The position numbers were made by a program, and so were the translations under genes. Of a stretch of DNA of 64,000 bases, positions 11,360-23,200 are shown piece after piece. Below the pieces are notes generated by a model. The model was given only the letters and a program-made list of their open reading frames with translations. It did not search any database and had not been told where the DNA came from. The stretch is from Closterium sp. Naga37s-1 (Eukaryota; Streptophyta; Zygnematophyceae; Desmidiales; Closteriaceae), in NCBI GenBank assembly GCA_947471745.1, contig CANJKZ010000768.1, positions 1,007,501 to 1,071,500 on the forward strand, in the 5' to 3' direction. The first letter of the stretch is position 1. The number at the start of each line of letters is the position of its first letter.

Positions 11360-12583
11360 CTAGGTCAGATTCACACTCCCCTGCACCTCTTGCAACTTAA
11401 TCCTCTGCTTCTTTGGCTTGAAATCAATCGCCTTGAGATCCCAGCCGCGATAGATGCTCTCGATCCTTGCACTCCTCATTGGCCGCACCTTTGCAGCTCC
11501 TTTCGCCTTCAATCCTTTCGCCACAATTGTTCCTTTTGCAGCTTCAACTCCATCACACTCCACGCTTGCAGCTTCATCTTCAATGATGATCGTTGATGCT
11601 TCTTTGTTGACACGAGTCCCCTTGTTCGGCTTCACTGGTGCTTCCACACGCGCAACCTTCTCCTTGACCAATACGTCATTCTTCACACAAGATGCCGCTT
11701 CTCCACTGTCATCAACCTCGACCTCAATGAAGGATTTCTCCTTCACCTCATCGTTATAGAACTCACCATCATCATACACCGTATCCATATCATTCATCGC
11801 AATCAAGCTCATCTCATAAAAACCGTCGTTGAAGTAGCCATCCGCATACTTCTCCCATGAAGGACCAAATACCGAAACCTTACCGTCATCATAGAACACC
11901 TTGCATGCCAAATCATCAAGTTGTGATTGGCTAATCAGATTCACCTTCAAGTCCTCAACCAACAAAAGATGCTCAAGTCTCATTCCACCATAAGGACTCT
12001 GTAGCACCACATCACCTTCTCCCGTCACTGGAACCTTCGCGTTGTTACCTTGAAGAATGAATTTCTCACTTGATTCTCTCATGTTCTCCACCAACTCGGA
12101 CCTATAAGTCATGTGACGAGTGCAGCCACTATCCAAGAGCCACGCATCATTCTTACCACCAACCGTTGACTCGTTTACCTTAGGCACTCGCACCACGTTG
12201 GCACGGTGTGCACCACCAAGGATGACGTCCTCCTTTTCCACCACTGCCACGTTTGCCTTTGCAGCCACGTTCCTCGGCTGTGATCCTTTGTAACTCTTGC
12301 TATTCGGGTTGGAGAAGCAATCCGCGGCACGATGACCGAAGCGCCCGCAATAGTCGCATTTGCCGCCAAATCCGCGTTTATCCGCTCCCTGGTTATCTTC
12401 ATGGTCGTTCTCCCCCGTTTTCCCTTTGTAGTTCTTGCTCCTCGGGTTGTCATAACAGTTGACTGCCTTGTGTCCCCGTTTTCCACACTGGTAGCATGCT
12501 CCAAAGGTCCTTGTTGCATTCACCATACCAGGTTTCTCGTCTTCAATCTCCTTAGCCGCCTTCTTCCTCCTTATCTCCTTCAC
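11360..12583 (-). CDS. Zinc knuckles and aspartic protease of element B
   Basis: Residues about 30-45 and 75-90 hold two CCHC knuckles (CYQCGKRGHKAVNC and CDYCGRFGHRAADC). The retroviral-type aspartic protease motif DAWLLDSGCTRHMT follows, with DSG as the active site. A copia-like flank (VEDLKVNLISQSQLDD) comes after it. The C-terminal 150 residues are charged and low in complexity and end with a stop near the presumed polypurine tract. The frame starts downstream of the gag frame, which it does not match, so a frameshift probably separates them. Confidence 0.68.
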   Translation of the reverse strand: MKEIRRKKAAKEIEDEKPGMVNATRTFGACYQCGKRGHKAVNCYDNPRSKNYKGKTGENDHEDNQGADKRGFGGKCDYCGRFGHRAADCFSNPNSKSYKGSQPRNVAAKANVAVVEKEDVILGGAHRANVVRVPKVNESTVGGKNDAWLLDSGCTRHMTYRSELVENMRESSEKFILQGNNAKVPVTGEGDVVLQSPYGGMRLEHLLLVEDLKVNLISQSQLDDLACKVFYDDGKVSVFGPSWEKYADGYFNDGFYEMSLIAMNDMDTVYDDGEFYNDEVKEKSFIEVEVDDSGEAASCVKNDVLVKEKVARVEAPVKPNKGTRVNKEASTIIIEDEAASVECDGVEAAKGTIVAKGLKAKGAAKVRPMRSARIESIYRGWDLKAIDFKPKKQRIKLQEVQGSVNLT

Positions 12584-12618
12584 CGTCTCAAGAGATTGAA
12601 GAATCTCTTGGAGCTTGA

Positions 12619-13299
12619 TCAGGTTCTCCGGCGGTTGATACTGAACATACCAACGTCCGACTCGTACTCCTTAGGAAGTCCTTCAACGATGTAGTCGATC
12701 ATCGCTTGCTCCGACTCCGCGGCTCCCATCACCCGTAGGTCGTCGTTGTAGCTCTTCGCCCTATTAATGTAGGTGATGATGTTTTCACCCTTCTCCATGC
12801 TCAGCATCAACAGTTGCTTCCTCACGGCCTTTCTGCTAGTATCATTGTTGCCCATGTAGGTGGACTCCAAGTACTCCCACGCTCGTTGTGCCGAGTTCAG
12901 CTCCCCTGCAAATTGGTCCAAATCCACCGCAATAGTATCAGCAACCGAATCGCAAAGTTGGAAGAATGCCTTCTTACTTTGCTTCTTAAACAACACCACA
13001 TTTTCCGGCGGATCCGTCTTGGAAGGTGGAACTCCCTCCTTCGTCTCTTCGTCGGGACGGTAGTACGGTAGGAGCTCAACCTCCTCTGCCCTCCGAATGA
13101 ACTTCTTCCGCCATACGTTGTAGTTGCTTCCCTTGAAGCGTTGGGCTTCACTGAGCCCGATCGTCGGCTTCGTCACCACGCGGACACTCGCAAGTGCCTC
13201 GAGAAGCGCCTTCATCTCCGGGTTTCCAAAACTCACACTGGAACCCGAACTCGCCTCGTCCCCCATGGCGTAGGCGTGAAGAACTCCTTCTTCTCCCAC
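12619..13299 (-). CDS. Gag N-terminal region of element B
   Basis: About 220 residues with the UBN2-like copia gag fold: FKGSNYNVWRKKFIRRAE, AWEYLESTYMG, VRKQLLMLSMEKGENIITYINR and IVEGLPKEYESD are its usual landmarks. A likely ATG is at 13266 (MGDEASSGSS); the upstream part of the frame may be leader. The frame ends just before the zinc-knuckle frame begins in another phase, so one frameshift separates two parts of one gag. Confidence 0.68.
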   Translation of the reverse strand: MGEEGVLHAYAMGDEASSGSSVSFGNPEMKALLEALASVRVVTKPTIGLSEAQRFKGSNYNVWRKKFIRRAEEVELLPYYRPDEETKEGVPPSKTDPPENVVLFKKQSKKAFFQLCDSVADTIAVDLDQFAGELNSAQRAWEYLESTYMGNNDTSRKAVRKQLLMLSMEKGENIITYINRAKSYNDDLRVMGAAESEQAMIDYIVEGLPKEYESDVGMFSINRRRT

Positions 13300-13378
13300 T
13301 TAGCGACGAGTAGTGCACGCCCGTTCTTCTTGACGAGTAGCGCACGCCCGTTTGCCTTCTCCAAGCTCTGATACCAAC

Positions 13379-14170
13379 TGTCAGGATCGTAGACGCCTCA
13401 GTCGACAAAAGTCTGCTTGCTATTGTCGATGACGTTCTCCTCGTTCTCACGATTCCAACGATATGCGCAGCGGTTAATTCTGTCAACATTTCACTAACGT
13501 TTGACTGTTTTCTGTTTCACCAACGCTTGACTGGCGCTTCACTGGCGCTCTGCAGAGGAATTCGGTTCGCGATTCCTTCACTAGCGTCTGGCGATGCCTT
13601 CCCAGAGAAATTCGCGTCACTAGTGCCTCGCGGGGCCTTCGCGAATACTTTCACGGGGAATTGACTAAGATTCCACTGAACAATCAGAAATGTGCACTGC
13701 GGGACTTGAACCTTGCCCTTCAAAATAGGATTCTGCCAAGGTTGTATTTTCAAACAACTACAACAAACTTATACTACCCCCAATGCACACAAGTACCCCA
13801 AACAAAAACGTGTCACACAAGCAAACTCCTAATAAACAAAACTGGTACCACACTCCAAGTGTCACGTCGAGTCGCACACGCAACCGACCCTGCTTCGTCG
13901 AACACTCCCAAAGTCCGAAAAACAGAAACTTGTTGAACACGCCATGAACCTAACCCAATTTCTTCCCCGTCAAACCAACTCTTCTCCCCTAGTCAAATCT
14001 TCACCAATCTTCCTCCCATTTCACTCCAACTTCTTCCCGTAGCTTCTCCTTACGTAGCTCACACGCCAAGCAACTTAGGAGCTTCTTAGCTTCTTCTCTT
14101 TGCTTCCTCCACACGCCACCGTAAAGTAGATCGCCGTCGGTCCGAATTTCACCAAGTCGCGCCGTCACTT
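13379..14170 (-). repeat. Presumed 5' LTR and leader of element B
   Basis: About 790 bases lie between the element B primer-binding site and the point where element A coding resumes. The inner edge (minus strand ...CCTGACA, just before TTGGTATCAGAGC) is a standard LTR end. The outer edge is not fixed because no matching 3' LTR was found. Confidence 0.5.
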
Positions 14171-14174
14171 AGGT

Positions 14175-17100
14175 GTGGTTCGTCGAACCATTCCAACAGA
14201 CACGTGGTTCCTGGACACTTGTTGCGGACAACACATGTGTTCTTCAGGACGCTTCGTGCAGCGAGAATATCAACTTCAACACGAAGTGGTCATCACCGTC
14301 GCCAATAATCAGAACATGCGCACACGACGACAAGGCGTGGTACAACTTCAATCACGAGAGACAAATGTCGTTTTACAAATGTCTAAGGTTCTAATCGCAG
14401 AAGGCCTCGGCTACAACTTACTGAGCGTCAGTCAGTTGATGGCGAAGGGCATTCACCTTGAGGCAGACAGCACCACCCAGGAATTTAAGCTGTACCACGG
14501 GAAGGGCGGCCTCTACATCGGAAAGGCGATCCTAAAAAACAACGTCTTCGTTCTTGACTTTGTCCCAGATCTTGGCACAGCAGACAGCGACGGCATCGTC
14601 ACCTTCACCTCCTGGACCCACCCTCCAGACCTTGATCCAGACTTCAGTCCAGAAGGCTTCTGGTATTCACACACCATCCCTGAGGCAGAAAGAACAAGGG
14701 CGTTAGCAACACTTCAGACAACATCGGCAGCAGCAGAGACAACATCGGCAGCAGCGGAGACAACATCGACAGCAGCAGAAACAACATCGGCAGCAGCAGA
14801 GACAACATCGGCAGCAGCAGAGACAACATCGTCAGTAGCAGAACTATCAACGGTAGCAGCAGGAACGTCAACACCAATCGCTGGTCCTTCAACGACACCG
14901 CTCCTCGTCGACGACACACCACCGACACCCGCGCAACAACTACACCCAGCACCACGAGAAGTTCATCGAAGCGCCAACTTCACCGCCAACTTCTACTCCT
15001 CCTCCGATCTGTACCGACGATCACCCGGACATTGCGCCGACGAAAGCACCTGGCACGCAAGGATGGGACACCCAAGCAACACAGTATTAAATAATACGAT
15101 AAGAGCAGGAGTACTTGACAAGGACTCACTACTACTGACCGACGGAAGAGAACTTCAACGAGTACGCGGAACGTGCTTCACCTGTCCTGAAGCTGACTTA
15201 CCACATCGACCGTTCGCGTCTCACCATAACCCAAGCGCACCAGCTTACGCGCCACTCGAGAAGGTGTACAGCGACATCCTGTACAATCGCGAGCCAGGGC
15301 AGAACGCGTACAACTACACCATCACGTTCATCGACGCCGCAACACGTTACGTTTGGCACCTGAATCTTCCAAGCAAGGATATGGCGTTCGAAGCGTTCGC
15401 CGCCTGGCTCCCCGTAGCAGAAAGGGAATCGGGCGTCAAACTAAAAAGCTTCCAGTCAGACGGGGGAGGAGAATACACCTCACAAAGGTTCAAGCAGTAT
15501 CTGGCAGAGAGAGGAATCAAGCGACTCATTTCCCTTTCCTACGCCCATCAACAGCGATGAACAGGACCCTCCAGAACACCATGCGGAAACTGTTACGTGG
15601 CATGCGGCTACCCACCCACCAGTGGCCCGAAGCAATGGACCACGCCGTGATGCTACACAACTTGCTTTCTTCGTCGTCACTTCCGAACAACACATCACCG
15701 GATCTGCTGTGGACAGGAAAATTGGGCTGCACAAAAATGTTACGAGTCTTCGGCTGCATGGTACAGTACCGACCTCCATCTGCACGAGCATGACGATTCT
15801 CCCAACGGGCACAGTGGGGACTACACCTGGGCATCGAAAAACACTACAACGCATGGAAGATTTTCGACGTCGAGACAAAAGAAACAGTGGCAGCACGTGA
15901 TGTCATTTTCTACGAGCGACTCACACTGCAGACGTACCTTGCCAACCTGGACGAAAACCGAGACCCCACAGGTGGCTTCCGTGGAGACCGAGCCTTCGCT
16001 TCGGCAGAAGACGAAGCTGACTGGGACGAGCAGAACGTGGAAGGAGCCTCGGAAGAAGCCGGACCCCTCCCCTACTGCTCCGTCAACGTGCCAATGGACG
16101 ACAAAACCCCACGCGAGAGCATCAACGCCGAAACCTACTACCATTTCGCTGACAACGGTTACGTTACACCTGCACAAGTAAACACCGACGAAGCAGAACG
16201 CATAGGACCCAACTTCGCACCTGATCCAGAAGCGGGAGACGAAGCTGCTTATCCCGCGGACATGTCACTCCCCCGCTACACACAGAGCGGACTCCAGATA
16301 CTCGGGCTCGTCACCGCAGTCCACGGCACGGACGTTCCTAAGGAGCCTGCGACGGTTCAGCAGGCTCTGGGGGGGGAGCATAGGGAAAAATGGCGCGAAG
16401 CCATGGACAAAGAACTGAAGGCATTAGAGGAGCGCAACACGTGGAAAATTGTCCCCATCGGCGTAGCACGGAACAAGACCATTCTCATCGGGAAATGGGT
16501 CTTCCGCGTGAAGACGAAGGCCGACGGCACCATTGACAAATTCAAGGCACGATGGGTCGTGCGTGGCTTCGACCAAGAACACGGGCGAGACTTCACCGAA
16601 ACCTTCGCTCCGGTCAGCCGACACACTTCGCTCCGAATTCTTCTCGCGATCGCCGCCATGAAGAAAAAGAAGCTACGGCAAATCGATGTCGCAAACGCAT
16701 TTCTCTACGCACCCGTTGACGCAGAAATTTTCGTGGAACTACCGCACGGTACCAACGGGGAGCCGAACCAAGTCTGTCAGCTGCTGAAGTCGCTCTACGG
16801 GATCAAGCAAGCTCCGCGGCTATGGCAGCAGTACCTGCACGCCCGCCTCATTCGTATCGGCTTCAAGCAATTACCTCACGATCAGGGGATGTACCGACTC
16901 ACGAAAGGCGCAGACTACATCCTACTAATCGTCTACGTAGACGATCTCCTCTACATCGGTTCAACCGACAGCGTAACCACCTGGTTCGAAGGGGAGCTAC
17001 AGCAGGATCTCACACTGACAGTCTCATCTACCGTTACACAGTACCTCGGGCTCAACATCCGGGAAGAGGAAGACGCCATCTACCTCAGCGCCGCGAAATA

Positions 17101-17934
17101 CGCCGACACCATCGCCAAGCGTTTCGCACTTACACCAACTATCATCTCTACACCGTACCGCTACACGTCAGGAAACAACAAGGAAGGCTCCGCTCTACTC
17201 AAGCCCGCCGGCATACGCGACTACCAGAGAAAGCTGGGCTGCCTCCTCTTCGCAGCACCTGCCGCCCAGACCTATCGTACTCTGCAAGCCAACTCGCCAC
17301 CTACCTCAAGAGGCCCGAAGCGGAACATCTAGCAGAACTCGACCGCGCCCTTCATTACCTTATTAGCACCCCGACGATCGGTCTAACTTACCACAAGAAC
17401 GCAACTACGCCGCCTAAGTTAATCGGCTACGTCGACGCCGATCACGCTGGCGATTCCGACAACAGGCGTTCTCGCACTGGCTACATCTACCGCCTCGAAC
17501 CTATCGGACCTATCTCTTGGCAGTCGAGCAAGCAGGAACTAATAGCTCTCTCGTCAGCCGAAGCAGAATATATTGCACTCTGTTCAGCCACCAAGGAAGG
17601 ACTTTACCTTCGCGAACTGCTGGAAGAAGCGAAGCTGGCTCAGTTACCCAGCTTCACTCTGTTCTGCGACAACCAGTCGGCAATTCGCATCGCCAACAAG
17701 AACGGCTTCGCGAACAGGACGAAACACATCGCCCTGCGATATTTCTTCGTGAAGGACGAGATCGAGAAAGGAAGGCTCGAGCTGTCATACTGTCCCACGT
17801 CCGAGATGGCAGCTGACTACCTGACCAAGAAGCTCGGAAAGCAGAAGTTCGAATATTGCATGCTACTGACTGGACAGAGCCACGTCAGCGACACTCCAGA
17901 AGCGAAGGGGAGTGTTGGAAACAATCGGTCTTAA
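14175..17934 (+). pseudogene. Pol polyprotein of element A (protease, integrase, RT, RNase H), broken
   Basis: Order of parts: protease motif TWFLDTCCGQHM (DTC where DTG is usual); GAG-pre-integrase CTWHARMGHPSN-like and C-x2-C near 15040-15190; integrase core up to about 15545; RT with WVFRVKTKADG, ARWVVRGFDQ, QIDVANAFLYAP and VYVDDLLYIG; then RNase H with YVDADHAGD and LSSAEAEYIAL. Lesions: a short deletion with frameshift near 15550 removes the conserved NGxAER segment of the integrase; an in-frame TGA at about 15791; a frameshift near 17270 between RT and RNase H. A serial (SAAAETT)-type repeat lies at 14720-14840. The final stop lies inside the 3' LTR. Element B separates the start from gag. 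Confidence 0.85.
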
Positions 17935-18355
17935 GCGCTTCTGTCGTGTCGAAACACCAAGGCACAAGCGAAGCAAAGCATATCGAGGCACCAGCGAGTC
18001 AACCCTCGGAGGTTGAAGTAACTATTGGAGGTTACGCGAAAGTCAAAGGTCAGCGACCTTTGACCTGACAAATACAGCGCGACAGCAAGGACACACAACT
18101 GACCGCTACAGAGCAGTTGCCCGAGTCGTCACTGTATCGAACCGCAACAGCAACAGTAAAGTAGTTACAACCGTACCTCTTCATATTCCTTGTACTCTTA
18201 TATAATCTTGTATCTCCTTGTTTTAATTAATCTACATTGCCCTCACATACTACCGCAAGGTGGTTCACAATCCTTTCATTAAAACGCTTCCGCTATTACA
18301 GTCCTACCCAGAGTTCATCCCTGTAAAGATCCTAAGGGCTTTTCTCAGCCCAACA
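17913..18355 (+). repeat. 3' LTR of element A
   Basis: A 443-base repeat nearly identical to 9364-9807 and preceded by a purine-rich tract. It is followed by AATAG, close to the ATTAG at the other end. Confidence 0.93.
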
Positions 18356-18539
18356 AATAGTACACCTAGTTGCCCATTCCAGTAACAGCAGCTGAAAAAA
18401 CATTCTGCAAGAGCATCCTGCTGTTATGGAAAACTATGGTAGTGTTAGTCATGGATGTTTTGTGTACGGTAATACTGATTGAGAGTTGTTGTGACTTGAT
18501 CCAGTCATGCGCATGCATGATCTTTAACATGTGTAACGC

Positions 18540-20220
18540 GTCCCGTGCACAATATACCCTCTCGCATCTGGATACATGAGTTCGTACATAGGAGACCATG
18601 CAGGCTTTTTCCTGGAATAGAATGGCTGTGTGATGGCAGCTACTGGCTCTGCAGGACATCGGGAACGTTTAAAAGGAGAGAAGGGAGAGAGTTGTGAGCT
18701 CGGAATGGCAGAAGGGCATGCATGCACGCATGAAACGGGGGTCAGGAAGTGAAGGCAAGCACAGTGAGGGGCGGCACGGCAAAGGATAGAGTGGTGCAGA
18801 GGGCCGAATGAAGACAACTTGCCTTTACGACAACATACATGCATACACAGAATCGACACCAGCGTTGTAAGCACATAGATGCAGCCTAGATTGTAAACGG
18901 AGGTGTAGCAGGACAGACGCCTGCTGCCACGCTGCCACGCTGCCATGGTATGCTACTGTTGTGAAAGAGCTATGATGAGAAACATATATTACCATCAGGT
19001 GCTAGGGCATGGCAGGCGAGGGTACAGGGGGTGTAGAACGAATGATGCGCACCAGAATAATCCAAGCCATGGCACTCTGAACAGCCGATTGCTGCTGACA
19101 CACTTCCTGTCCGAGCCTGACTGACACATTCTCCCTCTCACCTCTGCCCTGCATCATTCCTGCACGAAAGGTACCTGGTGTGATAATCAGTGAAGTGCAG
19201 CAGCACGGAAAAGCGAAACAGACCAAGTCAACGCACAATGTGACAGTGTCAACGGATGCAAACAGTGATAGGGGAAACAGCTGGGAAGGCTTATTCAGGA
19301 TTTTGAGCAACAGTGCCTGACAGAATCTTGTCCAATGTGGCACCACTCACCACATCAAGTGATGCAGCAAGCTCCACTGGATCCATGCTCTTGCTCCACT
19401 TTAACCACCCAGTGCTCGCCTCCCTTCCCTCCATGCCACCATCACCCACTCCACTGCTGCCCTCACCTGCTGCTCACGCGCCCATGCCTCACCATGCCCC
19501 ACAAACATGCGCTTGCTCAACTGCCCCCTCTCTCGACTCACTCCGACCTCCCTGCTCGTTTATTCCTCTCTCCCCACTGCCCTCCTCGCCTCACCTCTAC
19601 CCGCCCTGCCTGTCCCCGTTGCTGCCCCACCTGCTGCAGCACGTAGCATCGCTGCAGCGTGGCCGGCCTCTGGTGACGTGCGTGCATGAGTGGACTCGCA
19701 AGTCATCTGGCTGCGCTGCTCTGCACGTCCGCATCCACGTGCACGCAGCGCCTCCACTGCTGCTGCAGCTGCGTGGATGCTCCTTTGGCCCCCGGCTGCC
19801 ATACATCGGCCACGCCGCCCACATGGCAGTCGCAACACACAGGCACGGACGTGATACGAGGGAGGAGGGGGTGGGGGAAAGGAGGGGAGTGGGAGGGGGG
19901 AGGGGGGGGGGGGGGGGGGGGTGGGTAAGGCAGAAATGTGGGATGGCGAAGGAAGAGGACATCTCCAAAATGTAATGTCCCGAAACTGTTCCAAAAGATT
20001 CTTTTCGAATCCTTCGGAAGGATGCAAAGTCATGCATGCAAGTGAGAGCGAGGAAGTGAGGGAGGTGCGAGGAAGAGAGTGGGCGTTGTGTGCTGCACGT
20101 GGTGTGTGTGAAGGCAGAGATCTGTCCCCGGCAGACGGAAAGGTCTCAATCATCAACTGGGGTCTTAAGTACAGCAAACGACACTCCTGCCGCCTCCTCA
20201 GCTTGAAAAGGGCAGTCAGC
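18540..20220 (-). pseudogene. Relic of a second USP gene, inverted, catalytic parts missing
   Basis: Read on the minus strand, this matches parts of the USP gene at 818-6090 in the same order. An exon 2 relic lies at about 20150-20220 (LFKLRRRQECRLLYL against DFRLKRPISRQLFC). An exon 3 relic lies at about 19450-19830 (LQRCYVLQQVGQQRGQAG against VQRSYVLQQVGQQRGQAG). The exon 6 tail and its donor lie at about 19340-19440, intron 6-like sequence at 19080-19340, and exon 9-like sequence at about 18560-18630. The exons carrying the Cys and His boxes are absent, and exon 3 joins exon 6 material directly. Retained intron sequence means a DNA-level duplication, not a processed copy. A run of 20 G lies at 19902-19921. 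Confidence 0.6.
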
Positions 20221-23200
20221 AGTGGAGGACCAGCGACAGCACAGACACTCAACTGACTTGCCTGAAAGACTTGATTCGCTTAAAGCTTGCCCGCCCGCCA
20301 GCCTTTGCTGCTGCCCCCTATTCTGCCCGTGGGGTGTAGGAGCGGCAGGCATGGGACACGTGAGGTTGTAGGAGATGCAGCGAATCACTACGTTTCCCAC
20401 AGCAGCGCCACTGGCGGCACAGTCCCAGCGGGGCATGGCCCCGGCGAGGCACGGCCGTTCGTGGCCCGGGTTGACCCGCTGCGCACACACTGGCACGTCG
20501 CACGCCCACCCACTCCCATCATCCCGCGCGCATTCAACGGAGATGAGACGCGACACTGGTCACGCAGAACCTGGCGTTGCGGTAGGCGATTGGGGTTAGG
20601 GGATTGGACGGAGACTGGGGTCGCGGGAAGAGGGGTAGGGGCATCAAAGCATACTCTATAGCCCCCGCAGCCCCATCAGCACCCCCCTCTCCAGCGGTCC
20701 CTCACAGTCCTTGGAGCGACTCTCACATGCGTCGTCGCCCCACAGCACTCTGGCCGTGCAACCCTCGAACGGATACCGCGACTTACCTAATACAGTCAAA
20801 CGAAGGCCTGCGAGCCATGATACTCGGTTCGTGAGCGAAAGTCGGTCAGAATTCCTTCGGTCGGTCTGCGGATTCCCGAATCGGCGGATTTGATTCCAGC
20901 CACGGCACGGTCGACCGTGCGCGGCAGCAGCGCTGACGAGAAGTCGAAGAAGGAGGCGCTAAACCGAGGCGTCATGGTAGCGACTCGGTAGTCAGAATGA
21001 CTCGATGCGGCTGCTGCCAGCGAACAATGTGCGCTAATCGACTCGATGCGCCGCGGAAGAAGGAGAACTAGATACAAGATCAGGGTGACAACTACTTACG
21101 TGCCGCCGCTACTGCAGTACAAAATTCACATCGCCACAGCGTATGCCCAAATCTCAGTTTTCCCCATCTTTGCGCACTAACCATTGCACGGGCAATGCCT
21201 ACGGTAACTTGAAACAGTGTTCAGGAGGGTAAGCAGTGCTGAACCTTTGCTGAAAGATAGGGGAACAATGTCTCCCCTTCCCCATTGTCTCAGCAGCCGC
21301 CAGCAGTTCGCATCCAAACCGTCCCGCACGTGCCAATTTATGTTCGTACATCGAATTTACTTCGGTTGTGTTGGGTGTACAGTGGTTTCGAGATTGCATG
21401 AATTTGACAGTTGAATCAAGTCGACGGGGATTTTTTGGCGTTATAGCAGAACAGACTATAGCGTAACTTGAATCAGATAAGGTGTTGATGACGCGTCAGA
21501 AAACTGCGTCACGTTTGAAGGTGCGCTGTCACATTCAGATGTGACACCCAGAAGGCAAAGGGTTTCCAGCTCGCCAATTTCGTTAGGCTCCTTTTGAACC
21601 CAAAGCAGCGAAAGTTTTCAAATGTTGAACCATCTCGCAACATTTCGTGATTTCGACAGTCTGCACGTGTGACGCAACACCACACCTCTCCCCCTCCTTC
21701 AAACTCCACCCACAGCTGAGCACCTGTTCATTTCACGTCTTACGATTTCGTGCTTTTACTTGCATTCCTAGGTCCTCTGGCTGCTCCTATCTACCTAGTT
21801 TCGGTGACATATGCACGTACTCAATACGTGTGTCTTTCTGTTCTTGCATCCTCCCCCTTGCAGGCTATAGAAAGACTTCTGTGGCGGACGGCTTCTGCTT
21901 TGAAGTTTGACTCGCCGGATGAAGCTGGCGATTAGGCTACCTTGTCACTCCCTACGCCCGCTCGTAGATGCATGATCATCTCAGGTGAGTTTCGGACTCA
22001 CGCAAATACTCATTGTCTTATGCGCCCTTGTGAGTACATGTGTCTTCGCAGAATACCAGAGAGCGTGGCAACGCTCTTTACCGGTACCAGCGACTTCCGA
22101 GAAACTCGGCACGCGTATATGTTTCCAGTTCCAAGATGATTTTTTTTCCACAATTGTTATCCTCATTTTATCATCGAGCAAATCACGGTTCTTCGAGGCC
22201 TTCCCTAATATCCGCGTGTCATCGAGCAGGTGAATGGCAGCCATGATCGGTTGGTGCATGAACGGCGTTATTCTGTCGCCCGTTTCATAGCGTGCTAGTA
22301 CTTTGTCGACCTAATTTTGCTGCTTTTTTTGCAGATCCCTCTCGCAAGAAGTAAGCTGCTAAATAATGCATGTTACATATCCGCTATGTGGTGCATGATG
22401 TATGCAGTTACATAAATAGGTTGAAAATGGGCTACTATATCCGTGTAAATGTTAAGGCCGACCAGGTATTGTTGAATGTTTGTCATGTATGGTAGAGTTG
22501 AAAAGACATACGTCTAGTTACAATCCTCAACAAATACGGTAATATAATTGCGCACCCGTTTTGCATTTTTATATTATACGTATTTTGTTGAATATGATTA
22601 CCTCAGTGTACTGTGATTAATCAATCCGTTATAAAGGGTTCCTATCTGATTTGTTTCGGTTGCTGTAGTGAGGATGAGCAATGCTGGTAGTTTGCTGGGG
22701 CAGTGCTTGCCGAACCTGCTTGAAGATTGCTGATGCACACCTCCGAATGATTCTTCGAGGAATGCTCGACATTTGAGCATTCCTCGAGATAAACCAACAA
22801 CATTGTTTCCCTGTAAGTACTTTCAGCATTGCCAATACATTCTATGAACATTCTTTTGACGGTTTGAAATTTGTTGAGTGGTAGAGTGAAACTGAGTTGG
22901 GGCGCGGCTAACTAAGCAGAGATGAATGCAGAACAACATCGCCCTTTACGGAAACACGACGAAACAAACACAATCTCAAACCATTCTCGCTCTTTGGCCA
23001 GGCGGCTAGTCGAACCGCTGGTGGCAGGTGCAGGCTGGAACTGATGTCAAGGTGCCTGCTGACACGCGCGCATCGATGCCCGGAACCATCCCAACCCCTC
23101 CGCAACGAATTTCCGCAATTGTAAAACCCGCCTCTCATCACTTACAATTCTCCCCTTCCCCCTCTCCGCAACCACACACATTTACCGCCAGTCCACTCTG

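Larger units (their letters stand above)
11360..14170 (-). mobile_element. Nested non-autonomous copia-like element B (gag-protease only)
   Basis: A minus-strand insertion splits gag from protease in element A. The primer-binding site on the minus strand is at 13365-13378 (TTGGTATCAGAGC). The 5' LTR would run from about 14170 down to 13379, ending CCTGACA. Two frames follow, gag then gag-protease. There is no integrase, RT or RNase H. The last frame jumps from protease sequence to a tail (KIKLQEVQ-like) of the sort found at polyprotein ends, so pol was probably deleted internally. I found no intact 3' LTR at the left edge near 11375, so both outer limits are approximate. Confidence 0.65.
9364..18355 (+). 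mobile_element. Ty1/copia LTR retrotransposon A (about 9.0 kb, with element B nested inside)
   Basis: Two direct LTRs, 9364-9807 and 17913-18355, begin TGTTGG and end CCAACA. They differ at only about four or five positions plus one indel. The primer-binding site at 9808-9820 (TGGTATGAGAGCT) fits initiator-Met tRNA with one mismatch. The polypurine tract (GCGAAGGGGAG) ends at 17912. Flanks ATTAG and AATAG are a five-base target duplication with one mismatch. Pol order protease-integrase-RT-RNase H is diagnostic of copia. About 2.8 kb near 11360-14170 is a foreign antisense element. Pol carries two frameshifts and one stop, so the copy cannot move on its own. Confidence 0.92.

Noticed and set aside
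19902..19921. Run of 20 G as a special structure
   Set aside because: A single homopolymer in low-complexity DNA; it could also be a sequencing or assembly slip.
20146..20556. 136-codon minus-strand frame as a gene
   Set aside because: Its 3' part is the wrong reading frame of the USP exon 2 relic, and the rest matches nothing I recognise.
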